IMG/VR virus record: IMGVR_UViG_3300032331_003508
Span: 1-31,881 of that record
Length of the DNA: 31,881 bases
From: a virus
Reading direction: 5' to 3' (one strand)
This document shows positions 9,009 to 15,764 of the stretch, in pieces. The stretch's first letter is position 1, and every line of letters begins with the position of its first letter. The position numbers were made by a program, and so were the translations under genes. The notes beneath the pieces are model-generated. The model was not told the DNA's origin and searched no databases. It saw only the letters and a list, made by a program, of their open reading frames with translations.

Positions 9009-9390
9009 ATTGCACCTCGTAAGAGTCTTTCAGTTCCCCAGTGTCCACAATGTCACGGGGTGAACCAACTACATCCCCACTCTTACGGACGGTGGTGCGT
9101 GGCCATTGCCAACGGACATCCTCAAGATTTGCCTGACAAGCTTCACCAAACCCTTCAGACATAGCCATAAAGGCTTGTTTAAAGTCCTCACTTTGGTTAA
9201 ACCCGTCAGCATATTCACCCAAAAAATCATACTCATCAATAGCAGCACCAACCCAAGGACGGGCTGGGTTTTCAGAGCCATTAGAGAAAGTCGCACCTTC
9301 ATGGACAATTGCTGCATGAGGAGCGGTCCAGGCGTGGGTAGCAGTGAGTTTTCGGGGAATTTTAATACTTTTCCAATTAGCTACAACCAT
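8995..9390 (-). CDS. Tail completion / HK97 gp10-like protein
   Basis: This 131-residue protein contains HAAIVHEGATF, then NPARPWVGAAI, the type of ARPF/W patch typical of minor tail/tail completion proteins (HK97 gp10, lambda gpZ families), and an end rich in D/E/S (DTGELKDSYEVQY). The gene starts two bases after the end of its upstream neighbour and overlaps the next gene by 14 bases, as expected in a tightly packed head-tail joining operon. Confidence 0.65.
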   Translation of the reverse strand: MVVANWKSIKIPRKLTATHAWTAPHAAIVHEGATFSNGSENPARPWVGAAIDEYDFLGEYADGFNQSEDFKQAFMAMSEGFGEACQANLEDVRWQWPRTTVRKSGDVVGSPRDIVDTGELKDSYEVQYESN

Positions 9391-9392
9391 AA

Positions 9393-9815
9393 TTATACCC
9401 TACTTGCTATAGTTAAACGACCCTCAACGTATCTTTTTCTTACTTCTAAATAAGTTGCAATTCGGTTTTGAGGTACAGGAATAAATTGCCATTGCCCTGT
9501 AACCATACTACCACTTGAATCAGTAAGTACAGCATCAGCAATTAATTGATAATTAAAAATTAAATTATTCCAATTACCAATCATTCTTCCTTTCAAATAG
9601 ATAATATTTCTACCCATTTGAGCATCTTCAAACAAAGGCTTAAAATCCTTCTTAGCAGATACAGAAGCTTGAACAATCACAGTAGAAACTGTTTCAATCC
9701 TATTCCCCACAGCATCCTCAACAAAATGACCATTACCCATTTGAAAGGTTAATGTTAAGTTAGAATTAAAGGGTTCTAAATATCCAATTGTTTGGTTTAC
9801 ATAAGAGGAAATCAT
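9393..9815 (-). CDS. Head-tail joining protein, unknown family
   Basis: I place the start at ATG 9815 (MISSYVNQTIGYLEPF...), giving 140 residues; a TTG at 9872 would add 19 residues but lies inside the opposite-strand gene. The protein is beta-rich, with LTLTFQMGNGHFV and a C-terminal VRKRYVEGRLTIASRV. Location between capsid and tail genes suggests a head-closure or connector role. Its start codon overlaps the start codon of the divergent plus-strand gene by two bases, an unusual arrangement. No clear ribosome-binding site is seen at 9815. Confidence 0.6.
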   Translation of the reverse strand: MISSYVNQTIGYLEPFNSNLTLTFQMGNGHFVEDAVGNRIETVSTVIVQASVSAKKDFKPLFEDAQMGRNIIYLKGRMIGNWNNLIFNYQLIADAVLTDSSGSMVTGQWQFIPVPQNRIATYLEVRKRYVEGRLTIASRV

Positions 9816-10227
9816 GATTTTATTCAGTAACTTTATTGTCAAGTATCCAGAATTTGCGGGTGAAGAAACCAAGTTTAATTTGTTCTTACCAGAAGCACTT
9901 TTAGAAGTTGAACTGTACCATTGGGGAACTTTAAAAGACGTAGCAACTGAGTTATTGACCGCTCACAAAATTACCTTAACTAAACAAAGTACGGGTAGTG
10001 ATTACAGTACGGGAGTCTTAAAACGCTTAGAAGTAGATGATGAGTCTTACAACATTGAGTTACAAAGTGTTCCCGATAGCTACGGACAAAGTAAGTACGG
10101 ACTTGAGTACCAACGACTGTTAAAGATAGTCACAAACACCAGTCCAGAATCAGCGTCACCAACCAAAGGTACATCCATGTTTGGGTTTAGGGGAAACAGC
10201 CCAATCAAGTGGTCACAATCTAAATAA
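9814..10227 (+). CDS. DUF4054-like head-tail connector on the opposite strand
   Basis: A 137-residue protein starting at ATG 9814, with AGAGGA a few bases upstream. The N-terminus FIVKYPEFAGEETKFNLFL, followed by EVELYHWGTLKDVATELL, TAHKITL and the C-terminal GLEYQRLLKIV, fits the DUF4054/gp6-type head completion family (pattern: YPEF, L.EA..EV...WG, A...L.AH, YG.EY..L). Such proteins form a ring under the portal. The gene is the only plus-strand gene in the structural module. It shares start-codon bases with the minus gene at 9815 and overlaps the capsid gene end by 8 bases, as if a single gene was inverted in place. Confidence 0.75.
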   Translation: MILFSNFIVKYPEFAGEETKFNLFLPEALLEVELYHWGTLKDVATELLTAHKITLTKQSTGSDYSTGVLKRLEVDDESYNIELQSVPDSYGQSKYGLEYQRLLKIVTNTSPESASPTKGTSMFGFRGNSPIKWSQSK

Positions 10228-11398
10228 CTGTCAACGCAGTGGCACTATTAGTACTTCTAGCCCCGATAAAACGAGGGTCCATCACAAGAGGAAAGCCACG
10301 TCCCGCTACAGTGATTTTTTCTTGAGGTGGTTCTTTGCTGACGACTTCCGTAGTAGTTACCAGCCCCCCAGCAAAATTGTTAGAAGCTGTGGGAACAATC
10401 GCCCGTTCAATGTAGTTATCAAGAGCAAAGAAGTAATAATCAGCAGGGACATAGGTTTTCACTTCTGTGCCTACACGACCTGAACCGCGCTGATAGTAAA
10501 CTGCATCAGAAACAATAATCTCAATGTTGGGGTTTTGACCACCACCTGCTAATAATCGTTGTCCAACCACACCACCAATTTCCTGTAAAGACGGAGGTGG
10601 CAAAGCAGCTACGGCACTGGCATTAGCCGCCCCTACTTCTACAATCATTCCCTTAGCCCGTCCCACAATTTCCTTGGTGCTAGTTTGGTTTCTAAGGTTG
10701 TTGGCAGTTAGCCTAGACATAACAATATAAGGAGGAAACCTTTTAACACTGTTGTAGTAACTAGACAAGTGGCTCACCAAATCATCAATACCTGTAGCTG
10801 TGGTTGAAGCAGACCACACAGCAGTACCCGTCAAAGCAGATGGTAAATTGTCCAAAGGGATTTGACTTCTGTAACTAAGAACTGCTGATGCTCCTGATGT
10901 AGGGTCAGGATAGTTGCATTGTCCAGTACAAGCAATCAGCAAAGTTAACACAGTGTGTAAGTTAATAACAGACTGGGTAAGCAGTGCGGGTACGCCTAAA
11001 AAGATATTTCTAATAGCTTCAGACGCTTGGGCGTTACCGGACATAGCCAAGCGTTCCGCCTGTTGAGCAAGGTTAAAATCCTCTTCAGTAATCAATCTAG
11101 ATTTAGCCAGCTTAAAATTACCAAAGGTTTCTTGAGTCACGCTAAGACGTTCTACATCTTGGGGAATAGCACCATCAGTAGCTACCACATAAGCAAGAGT
11201 AGGAGTATAAGCCCGCATTTTGAGCAACGCTAAAACCGGATCACTATACTGAACAAAAGGAAAAAAACGATTCAAAGCAGGGTCGGGATAACCGTCAGCA
11301 TAGACTTCACCAGTGCTAGAGACAGTTGCCAATTGCAAGTCAATAGCCCGCTGAACCACGCCCGGTTGTGAGTTGATTAATTCAATAATTGAAGGCAT
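10220..11398 (-). CDS. Major capsid protein (lambda gpE-type)
   Basis: This 392-residue protein is consistent with the gpE branch of HK97-fold capsid proteins. Visible elements are an N-terminal strand-rich region, a helical segment with EEDFNLAQQAERLAM (about 100-115), PPYIVMSRLTANNLRNQ (about 210-225), NIEIIVSDAVYYQRG and VKTYVPADYYFFALDNYIER (about 280-325), the last resembling the conserved P-(D/N)-..-(Y/F)-F patch of that family. It follows the prohead protease and decoration genes, as expected. The product forms the icosahedral shell. It ends 8 bases into the convergent DUF4054-like gene. Confidence 0.8.
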   Translation of the reverse strand: MPSIIELINSQPGVVQRAIDLQLATVSSTGEVYADGYPDPALNRFFPFVQYSDPVLALLKMRAYTPTLAYVVATDGAIPQDVERLSVTQETFGNFKLAKSRLITEEDFNLAQQAERLAMSGNAQASEAIRNIFLGVPALLTQSVINLHTVLTLLIACTGQCNYPDPTSGASAVLSYRSQIPLDNLPSALTGTAVWSASTTATGIDDLVSHLSSYYNSVKRFPPYIVMSRLTANNLRNQTSTKEIVGRAKGMIVEVGAANASAVAALPPPSLQEIGGVVGQRLLAGGGQNPNIEIIVSDAVYYQRGSGRVGTEVKTYVPADYYFFALDNYIERAIVPTASNNFAGGLVTTTEVVSKEPPQEKITVAGRGFPLVMDPRFIGARSTNSATALTVI

Positions 11399-11401
11399 AA
11401 A

Positions 11402-12340
11402 TTACACCAAACGAATTTCAGGATACAAAGCAGCTAGTTGTCCATCCATATAAGGCAACCTAGACCCATAAACATCGCCTTCTAAGTAGAGAGCGTAATT
11501 CTGGCTTTCTCTGTACAGCAAATCTATGGGAAGTTCAGGAGACAACATTCCTAAGTTTTCCGGTGAACTAGCAGCCACACCTATAGGCATACCCAAAGGC
11601 ACGGATACAGAAGCCGCACTAATGGTAACAACATCTGTAACTGTGTTAACAGCGGAAATTGTACCTATAGCTGCGTTGGGAGCAAATACAGCCGCAGAAG
11701 CGGTAGCTGCGCCATTAGTACCAGTGTCAGCAGCAGCAAAGCTGTAAAGACTAGTAAAATCTTTTGCCCAAAAAACAATTACAGTGTCAGTAGCACCACT
11801 GGCTATAGACAATCCAGAAACCAGTCTAGAAGTATAAGAATTAGCAGCGATCGCTCCAATAACCTTAGTAGCCACGTTAGTATTGGCTACTGCAACTGTA
11901 CCAAGATCACCCGCAACTAATGTATAACCAACTGCAACGCCATTGATAGTGATTGTAACCGTATCACCAGCAGCCCAAGCAGTGCTAGAAATGGTTACTC
12001 TTACTGAAGGTGCAATAATAGAGAGAACATCAGTAGGTATGAAAATACCAGCATTGCCAACAGGGAAAGAAATACTGGTAGCACTAGCAGCAGTAGCGGT
12101 TCTGGTAGTCATACGGGGTAAAATCCGATTACCAGCCAATAAAGCCGAAGTTCCACTACCAGCAAAGAAACCAGGAGCAAAAGTTTTAACCAGCTTACGG
12201 ATAGCCCCAGTAGATCCCGTTGCATAGGCTTCATTTAAGCGGGTGTATCGGGTAGGGGTTGTTTCTGTCGCCCGTGCTAATACAGGAAAAAACCCTGATA
12301 ACTCATCGTCGTAAAGATACGACTCATAACGCATAGTCAT
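11402..12340 (-). CDS. Capsid decoration-type protein with beta-domain insertions
   Basis: A 312-residue Ala/Thr/Ser-rich protein placed between protease and major capsid protein, the position of lambda gpD. The N-terminus (MTMRYESYLYDDELSGFF) and C-terminus (SPELPIDLLYRESQNY, then YGSRLPYMDGQLAALYPEI) are conserved-looking; residues about 75-235 are beta-rich low-complexity (DTVTITINGVAVGYTL) resembling Ig-like surface domains. Three bases separate it from the capsid gene and four from the protease gene. It is larger than gpD (about 110 residues), consistent with domain insertion. The role is inferred from position and composition. The second ATG, at 12334, is an alternative start. Confidence 0.6.
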   Translation of the reverse strand: MTMRYESYLYDDELSGFFPVLARATETTPTRYTRLNEAYATGSTGAIRKLVKTFAPGFFAGSGTSALLAGNRILPRMTTRTATAASATSISFPVGNAGIFIPTDVLSIIAPSVRVTISSTAWAAGDTVTITINGVAVGYTLVAGDLGTVAVANTNVATKVIGAIAANSYTSRLVSGLSIASGATDTVIVFWAKDFTSLYSFAAADTGTNGAATASAAVFAPNAAIGTISAVNTVTDVVTISAASVSVPLGMPIGVAASSPENLGMLSPELPIDLLYRESQNYALYLEGDVYGSRLPYMDGQLAALYPEIRLV

Positions 12341-12344
12341 AGTA

Positions 12345-13484
12345 TTAATCTATAATTGGTTTAGATTGACCTAAAGATTGAATAATCTGTAAAGCCCGTG
12401 TTTCTAAATCAGCAGGATTAGACTGACCAGCATTGACAATAGGCTCAGAAATTGACTGTTTCAGATTAAGTAAAGGTGCGGTTCTCTTATTGATTAATTC
12501 AAGATGAAACTCAATATAACCCAAGCGATCGCTCTTGGTATGATGGGCAATATCGCTACTAGGTGTTTCAGAGAATAAATCTCCAAATTCAACAGCAGCT
12601 AGTTTACCTTCAGACACCAAATCTTCAGCTTTTTGACGCAAATCATAGTAGCGAGACACCACTGATTCCCGCTTTTCAAAAGCAGAAATAACAGCAGTTT
12701 TTTCCTCAATTGACTTGCTTAGAACTTTGATTTGTTCACTCAGTCTATTGTTTTCATTGGTTAACAAAACCTGCTTTTCAGACAAGAAAGCATTAGTGTT
12801 ATTCGCTTCTGTTAAAGCAGTTTTAACCGCCATTAATTCCAAATCGGTTCTCTCATTCATTTTTTGATTGGGGTTGAAATTGGGATCTCCCTTAATAGAG
12901 ATATCATCAAAACATACAAGAGACTTTCCGTATCCAACTGTTGGGTCCGCCGGTATGTCTTCAGAAGATATTTCCAATAAAACTATCTTTGTTGCTTCTA
13001 AGAGGGCTTTCTTTGTCAGCATAACGCAACCATCCTTATCAGTAGCGTATTCTGCTGGGGTGATGACACGGTATTCCTCTACGGTATATCCAAAGCTGAT
13101 ACCTCCAGAAGTACCATCTTCAATGTCAGACATGAATTGTTCTGCTAAACCGTTCCTAGACAGCTTCACAGTTGCCATGCCGCGATCGCCGTCCAGCCCG
13201 ACTTCAGTAACAATGCCGATTTTTTGACCACGTGCATGATTTTTCAGGAAAGGACAAGTTTTATTAGAAACTCTTGTCAGATCCCAGTTACGAGCATCGT
13301 GGGATAATTGCTCATCAAAAACGACACTAGCACCTTCAGGTAAATCACCATAGAGAGAATATCTTTCACAGATATTACTCTTAGAAGAAAACGAGAATCC
13401 TAAAGTTCTTGCATCCCGATTTAATAGCAAATCAGAACTTAAAACTTTAGTTAAGATAGTTTTATTTTTAGTTGTATTTGGCAT
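12345..13484 (-). CDS. Prohead protease with C-terminal scaffold-like coiled coil
   Basis: A 379-residue protein. Residues about 20-170 match HK97-family prohead protease (herpesvirus assemblin fold): ALGFSFS-like start, PFLKNHARGQKIGIVTEV with the candidate catalytic His, and DGTSGGISFGYTVEEYRV with the candidate catalytic Ser. Residues about 212-300 form a long heptad-like helix (ANNTNAFLSEKQVLLTNENN), typical of a scaffolding domain fused to the protease. The product would mature the procapsid and be self-cleaved. It is the first gene of the minus-strand virion operon, and its 5' side faces the divergent HTH gene. Confidence 0.8.
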   Translation of the reverse strand: MPNTTKNKTILTKVLSSDLLLNRDARTLGFSFSSKSNICERYSLYGDLPEGASVVFDEQLSHDARNWDLTRVSNKTCPFLKNHARGQKIGIVTEVGLDGDRGMATVKLSRNGLAEQFMSDIEDGTSGGISFGYTVEEYRVITPAEYATDKDGCVMLTKKALLEATKIVLLEISSEDIPADPTVGYGKSLVCFDDISIKGDPNFNPNQKMNERTDLELMAVKTALTEANNTNAFLSEKQVLLTNENNRLSEQIKVLSKSIEEKTAVISAFEKRESVVSRYYDLRQKAEDLVSEGKLAAVEFGDLFSETPSSDIAHHTKSDRLGYIEFHLELINKRTAPLLNLKQSISEPIVNAGQSNPADLETRALQIIQSLGQSKPIID

Positions 13485-13512
13485 AACTAAAACATTTAAA
13501 ACTGCTTTTAGT

Positions 13513-13574
13513 TTAACCGTTAAGCTAATTATTCAACTTAAGTAAATCTGCGAAAAAAGCGAGAATTAACGGTT
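13513..13574. promoter_or_regulatory. Candidate operator: inverted TTAACGGTT copies between divergent genes
   Basis: TTAACCGTTAA (13513-13523) is an 11-base palindrome, and TTAACGGTT occurs again at 13566-13574. Both lie in the 135-base gap between the protease gene and the HTH gene. This is a natural site for binding by the HTH protein; binding is inference. Confidence 0.45.
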
Positions 13575-13619
13575 TTCTTTGATATATTATTAGTGGTGTA
13601 AATAATTAATATAACAGTC

Positions 13620-13886
13620 ATGATTGTAGAACCAAATAGCTTTGAAACCTTGTCCACAGAAGGGAAAATAGGAATCTTAATTTATATAGCTCGTGAAAAA
13701 GCAGGAATGTCCAGGAAACAACTAGCAGCAAAAATTGATAAATCCGTCAACGTAATAATTGCCATAGAAGACCTATTTAAAGGACAGGACGGCAGAAGAC
13801 AAACCATATCATTTAGTGAGATTGAATCAATTGCCATTGCTTTAAATCTCCCTATTCAATCCTTACTCCCAAAAAACGTATATTGA
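13620..13886 (+). CDS. Small XRE/Cro-type HTH protein
   Basis: An 88-residue protein. Residues about 17-85 resemble a Cro/C1-type helix-turn-helix: GILIYIAREKAGMSRKQLA (helices 1-2), AAKIDKSVNVIIAIEDL (recognition helix region) and ISFSEIESIAIALNLPIQSLL (helices 4-5). It would act as a dimeric DNA-binding regulator, possibly of the divergent structural operon. Palindromic TTAAC(C)GTTAA sites lie just upstream. No clear ribosome-binding site is seen before ATG 13620. The family call is good; the target is unknown. Confidence 0.75.
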   Translation: MIVEPNSFETLSTEGKIGILIYIAREKAGMSRKQLAAKIDKSVNVIIAIEDLFKGQDGRRQTISFSEIESIAIALNLPIQSLLPKNVY

Positions 13887-13888
13887 CA

Positions 13889-13956
13889 AGAAAAAATCTA
13901 GCGACATTGAGGCGATCGCTAGATTCACGTAACCAGGTATGCTCGTTACCATTGTA
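13889..13956 (-). other. Tiny promoter-hairpin unit 1 (minus strand)
   Basis: On the minus strand TGCTACAAT (extended -10 type, hexamer at 13956-13951) is followed about 25 bases later by AATCTAGCGA...TCGCTAGATT (13925-13916 and 13904-13895, perfect 10-bp stem) and a T run. It could make a very short RNA or be a terminator for leftward transcription. Confidence 0.5.
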
Positions 13957-13962
13957 GCACAA

Positions 13963-14040
13963 ATAAAAATCCAGTGACGTTGTAGTGATCGCTGGACTGA
14001 CTTGATAGTAACAAGAGGTTCTATTTTCATAATTATAGCA
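13963..14040 (-). other. Tiny promoter-hairpin unit 2 (minus strand)
   Basis: On the minus strand TGCTATAAT (hexamer at 14037-14032) is followed by a stem between AGTCCAGCGA (13998-13989) and TCACTGGATT (13977-13968), then TTTTATTT. The organisation is the same as in unit 1, and the stem sequences are related. Confidence 0.5.
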
Positions 14041-14042
14041 CA

Positions 14043-14073
14043 CAAAAAATCAGTGGCTATAATTCCACTGATT
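14043..14073 (-). terminator. Terminator hairpin, unit 3 (minus strand)
   Basis: AATCAGTGG and CCACTGATT form a perfect 9-bp stem with a T run on the minus strand. A TATAAT-like box lies to its right at about 14096-14103. The T run continues directly into the promoter of unit 2. Confidence 0.6.
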
Positions 14074-14118
14074 CCGCTAATTCACGCACTTGACTATATT
14101 ATAATCTAAAGAGGAAAT

Positions 14119-14406
14119 ATGAACAAAAATACTGAGATACCGGTAGAAAGTTTCTTAAATACAGATGTAACCTTTAAACGTACAGCAATGCTATACAAAA
14201 TACTTAATAACAGCAAAGAAGCATCAGCAACACGAAACATTGCCATTAACTCTGATTGCAACTATGGAGATCATAGCTTCAAAGAAAATCAGCACATTAT
14301 TAATGAAATCACAAAACGCTTAGATAAAATATTAGAAGGCTTTAAACAGCAAAAAAGAGTTCAGCGTTTTTATGAAGCGTCTAAGCTATTTGATGAACAC
14401 AACTGA
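14119..14406 (+). CDS. Small hypothetical protein
   Basis: A 95-residue protein with a good ribosome-binding site (AGAGGA before ATG 14119). It is mostly helical and charged, with IINEITKRLDKILEGFKQQK and RFYEASKLFDEHN in the C-terminal half, which could form a short coiled coil. Two Cys-free thirds and no known motif are visible. It faces the convergent gene at 14481. A 7-bp stem (TAGGTAA/TTACCTA, about 14413-14437) lies between them. I do not recognise the family. Confidence 0.6.
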   Translation: MNKNTEIPVESFLNTDVTFKRTAMLYKILNNSKEASATRNIAINSDCNYGDHSFKENQHIINEITKRLDKILEGFKQQKRVQRFYEASKLFDEHN

Positions 14407-14480
14407 AAACTTAGGTAAATCACATTAACTTACCTAGACACAATTAAAAATATTTTATTTCACCGAAAATAGTAGAAGTA

Positions 14481-15329
14481 TTAGTAGGGTACTTCTGCTA
14501 TACTTCCTAGTGGTTTATCAACTAGCTTAGACGTGAGTGATATAGCTTGTTGGGCTATTTGTCCTGCTTTGACTAGCATACGTTCCCAAACCATCCTAAA
14601 CAAGCCTTTACGTCTGGTCCACTTCCAGATAATGACTTTAAAGACTGGGGTTGGTTCAACATTTAGCGTTTCAATAATCACATCACCATGTCCATGACAA
14701 TTGCCACGAAAGTCGCTGGTGACATGAAATAAGGCATTGTAGAACTGAACCATCATCATGCCACCGTGTTCAGGCATACACTCAAAACTGGAAACATTCT
14801 CTGAATGTCTTAACTTCCAATTAATTCTGTCCCTACGAACCTGATCAAATACCTGATAGAAAATCAGGATCTTGGGAATATCAACCCGTTCTAAAACCGG
14901 GGGGGTGGCTGTACCTTGTCCTTCCACACCATTAGCCGCACCCCAAGCCGCGCCCTTGGGACGGGAATCAATATCAAACCAGAACAAACCCCACTGGATA
15001 TGGAGTTTCCGATAAGTTCTTAAAGTGGTTTTATTATAAAAAGCACCTTTCCAGTTGCTTGTCAAATAATCTTCTAAGTATTTGTGAGCGGACATGATAT
15101 TCACATTCTGGTCTTTACTACAAAGTAGCAAGTTCTTCCAGTTGTCTAAGTCCATATTCTTGGCATTGACTCCATAATCAACAGCAGCCCGCCACATTAA
15201 GGCGTTGAGAATACCCATGTGAGTGAATAAAACCCGGTCAGTCAGGTCATTGGCGATCGCATAAGCCAACTCCTTAATCTCTCCTACTTCCTGTTCCGTT
15301 AAAATCGTTTCTACTACTTGATTTTTCAT
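14481..15329 (-). CDS. Unknown 282-residue protein
   Basis: This gene starts at ATG 15329, with a long leader from a promoter at 15488-15460. The protein is rich in Trp and aromatic residues (WKNLLLCSKDQNVNIMSAHK, YRKLHIQWGLFWFDIDSRPK) and has a Gly-rich loop AAWGAANGVEGQGTATPP near residue 135. A cluster HGGMMMVQFYNALFHV and NCHGHGDVIIE contains several His and Cys residues that could bind metal. The C-terminal 60 residues are basic and hydrophobic (WKWTRRKGLFRMVWERMLV). No family is recognised. It stands alone, transcribed leftward toward the HTH region. It could be a late accessory or DNA-modifying protein, but nothing visible decides this. Confidence 0.65.
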   Translation of the reverse strand: MKNQVVETILTEQEVGEIKELAYAIANDLTDRVLFTHMGILNALMWRAAVDYGVNAKNMDLDNWKNLLLCSKDQNVNIMSAHKYLEDYLTSNWKGAFYNKTTLRTYRKLHIQWGLFWFDIDSRPKGAAWGAANGVEGQGTATPPVLERVDIPKILIFYQVFDQVRRDRINWKLRHSENVSSFECMPEHGGMMMVQFYNALFHVTSDFRGNCHGHGDVIIETLNVEPTPVFKVIIWKWTRRKGLFRMVWERMLVKAGQIAQQAISLTSKLVDKPLGSIAEVPY

Positions 15330-15392
15330 AAACCATGAGTTACCATTTAATTATGTTGTAATTTGTAATGAAATTAGGTTTACTAATTTCCC

Positions 15393-15435
15393 AACGCTGT
15401 AGCAGTTGACAGACATCAAACCGCTACAGCGTTTT
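15393..15435. other. Strong hairpin in the 15330-15764 gap
   Basis: AACGCTGTAGC and GCTACAGCGTT (15393-15403 and 15423-15433) form an 11-bp stem with T's after it on the plus strand. It lies within the predicted leader of the minus gene at 15329. It may be a plus-strand terminator or a leader structure. The rest of this 435-base gap holds the two promoters listed separately. Confidence 0.6.
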
Positions 15436-15459
15436 TGTTTTTGTAACCATCACGCTTTT

Positions 15460-15488
15460 AGTTTAACACAGCTTTTTATCCCTGTCAA
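15460..15488 (-). promoter_or_regulatory. Promoter for the 282-residue minus gene
   Basis: On the minus strand TTGACA (15488-15483), a 17-base spacer and TAAACT (15465-15460). The segment AAAAGCTGTG between the boxes is shared with the KilA-N promoter at 25540-25569. Confidence 0.55.
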
Positions 15489-15661
15489 GCTAATTAGCTG
15501 GTTATTTGCTGTACTTTTAACAAATTCTCAATATTTAACTACAGTATCTTACTGGCAAACATCCATATCAAGAGAATTTAATTCCAAAAAGACAGTTATT
15601 ATCTATTAATAAGATAATGTAGCCAAATATTTAAACCCTTTATTTTTCAGCACTTTCAAGC

Positions 15662-15691
15662 TTGACAAGAATATTAATATCATGTTATAAT
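15662..15691 (+). promoter_or_regulatory. Consensus promoter for the helicase gene
   Basis: TTGACA (15662-15667), an 18-base spacer and TGTTATAAT, an extended -10 with hexamer at 15686-15691. The helicase ATG lies 74 bases downstream. Confidence 0.75.
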
Positions 15692-15764
15692 ACTTAAATA
15701 AATGTAGTGAGTAATTTATGTTTACCCACTACACTAATAATCTTGTTTAACCAACCTTACCATC

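Noticed and set aside
13863-14045. Two overlapping minus frames of about 60 codons after the HTH gene
   Set aside because: They run through terminator hairpins and promoter-like boxes, lack ribosome-binding sites and have no plausible protein pattern.
14481-15329. Portal protein assignment for the 282-residue minus gene
   Set aside because: It is too short and lacks any portal-like pattern; chosen only because a portal is missing, which is not evidence.
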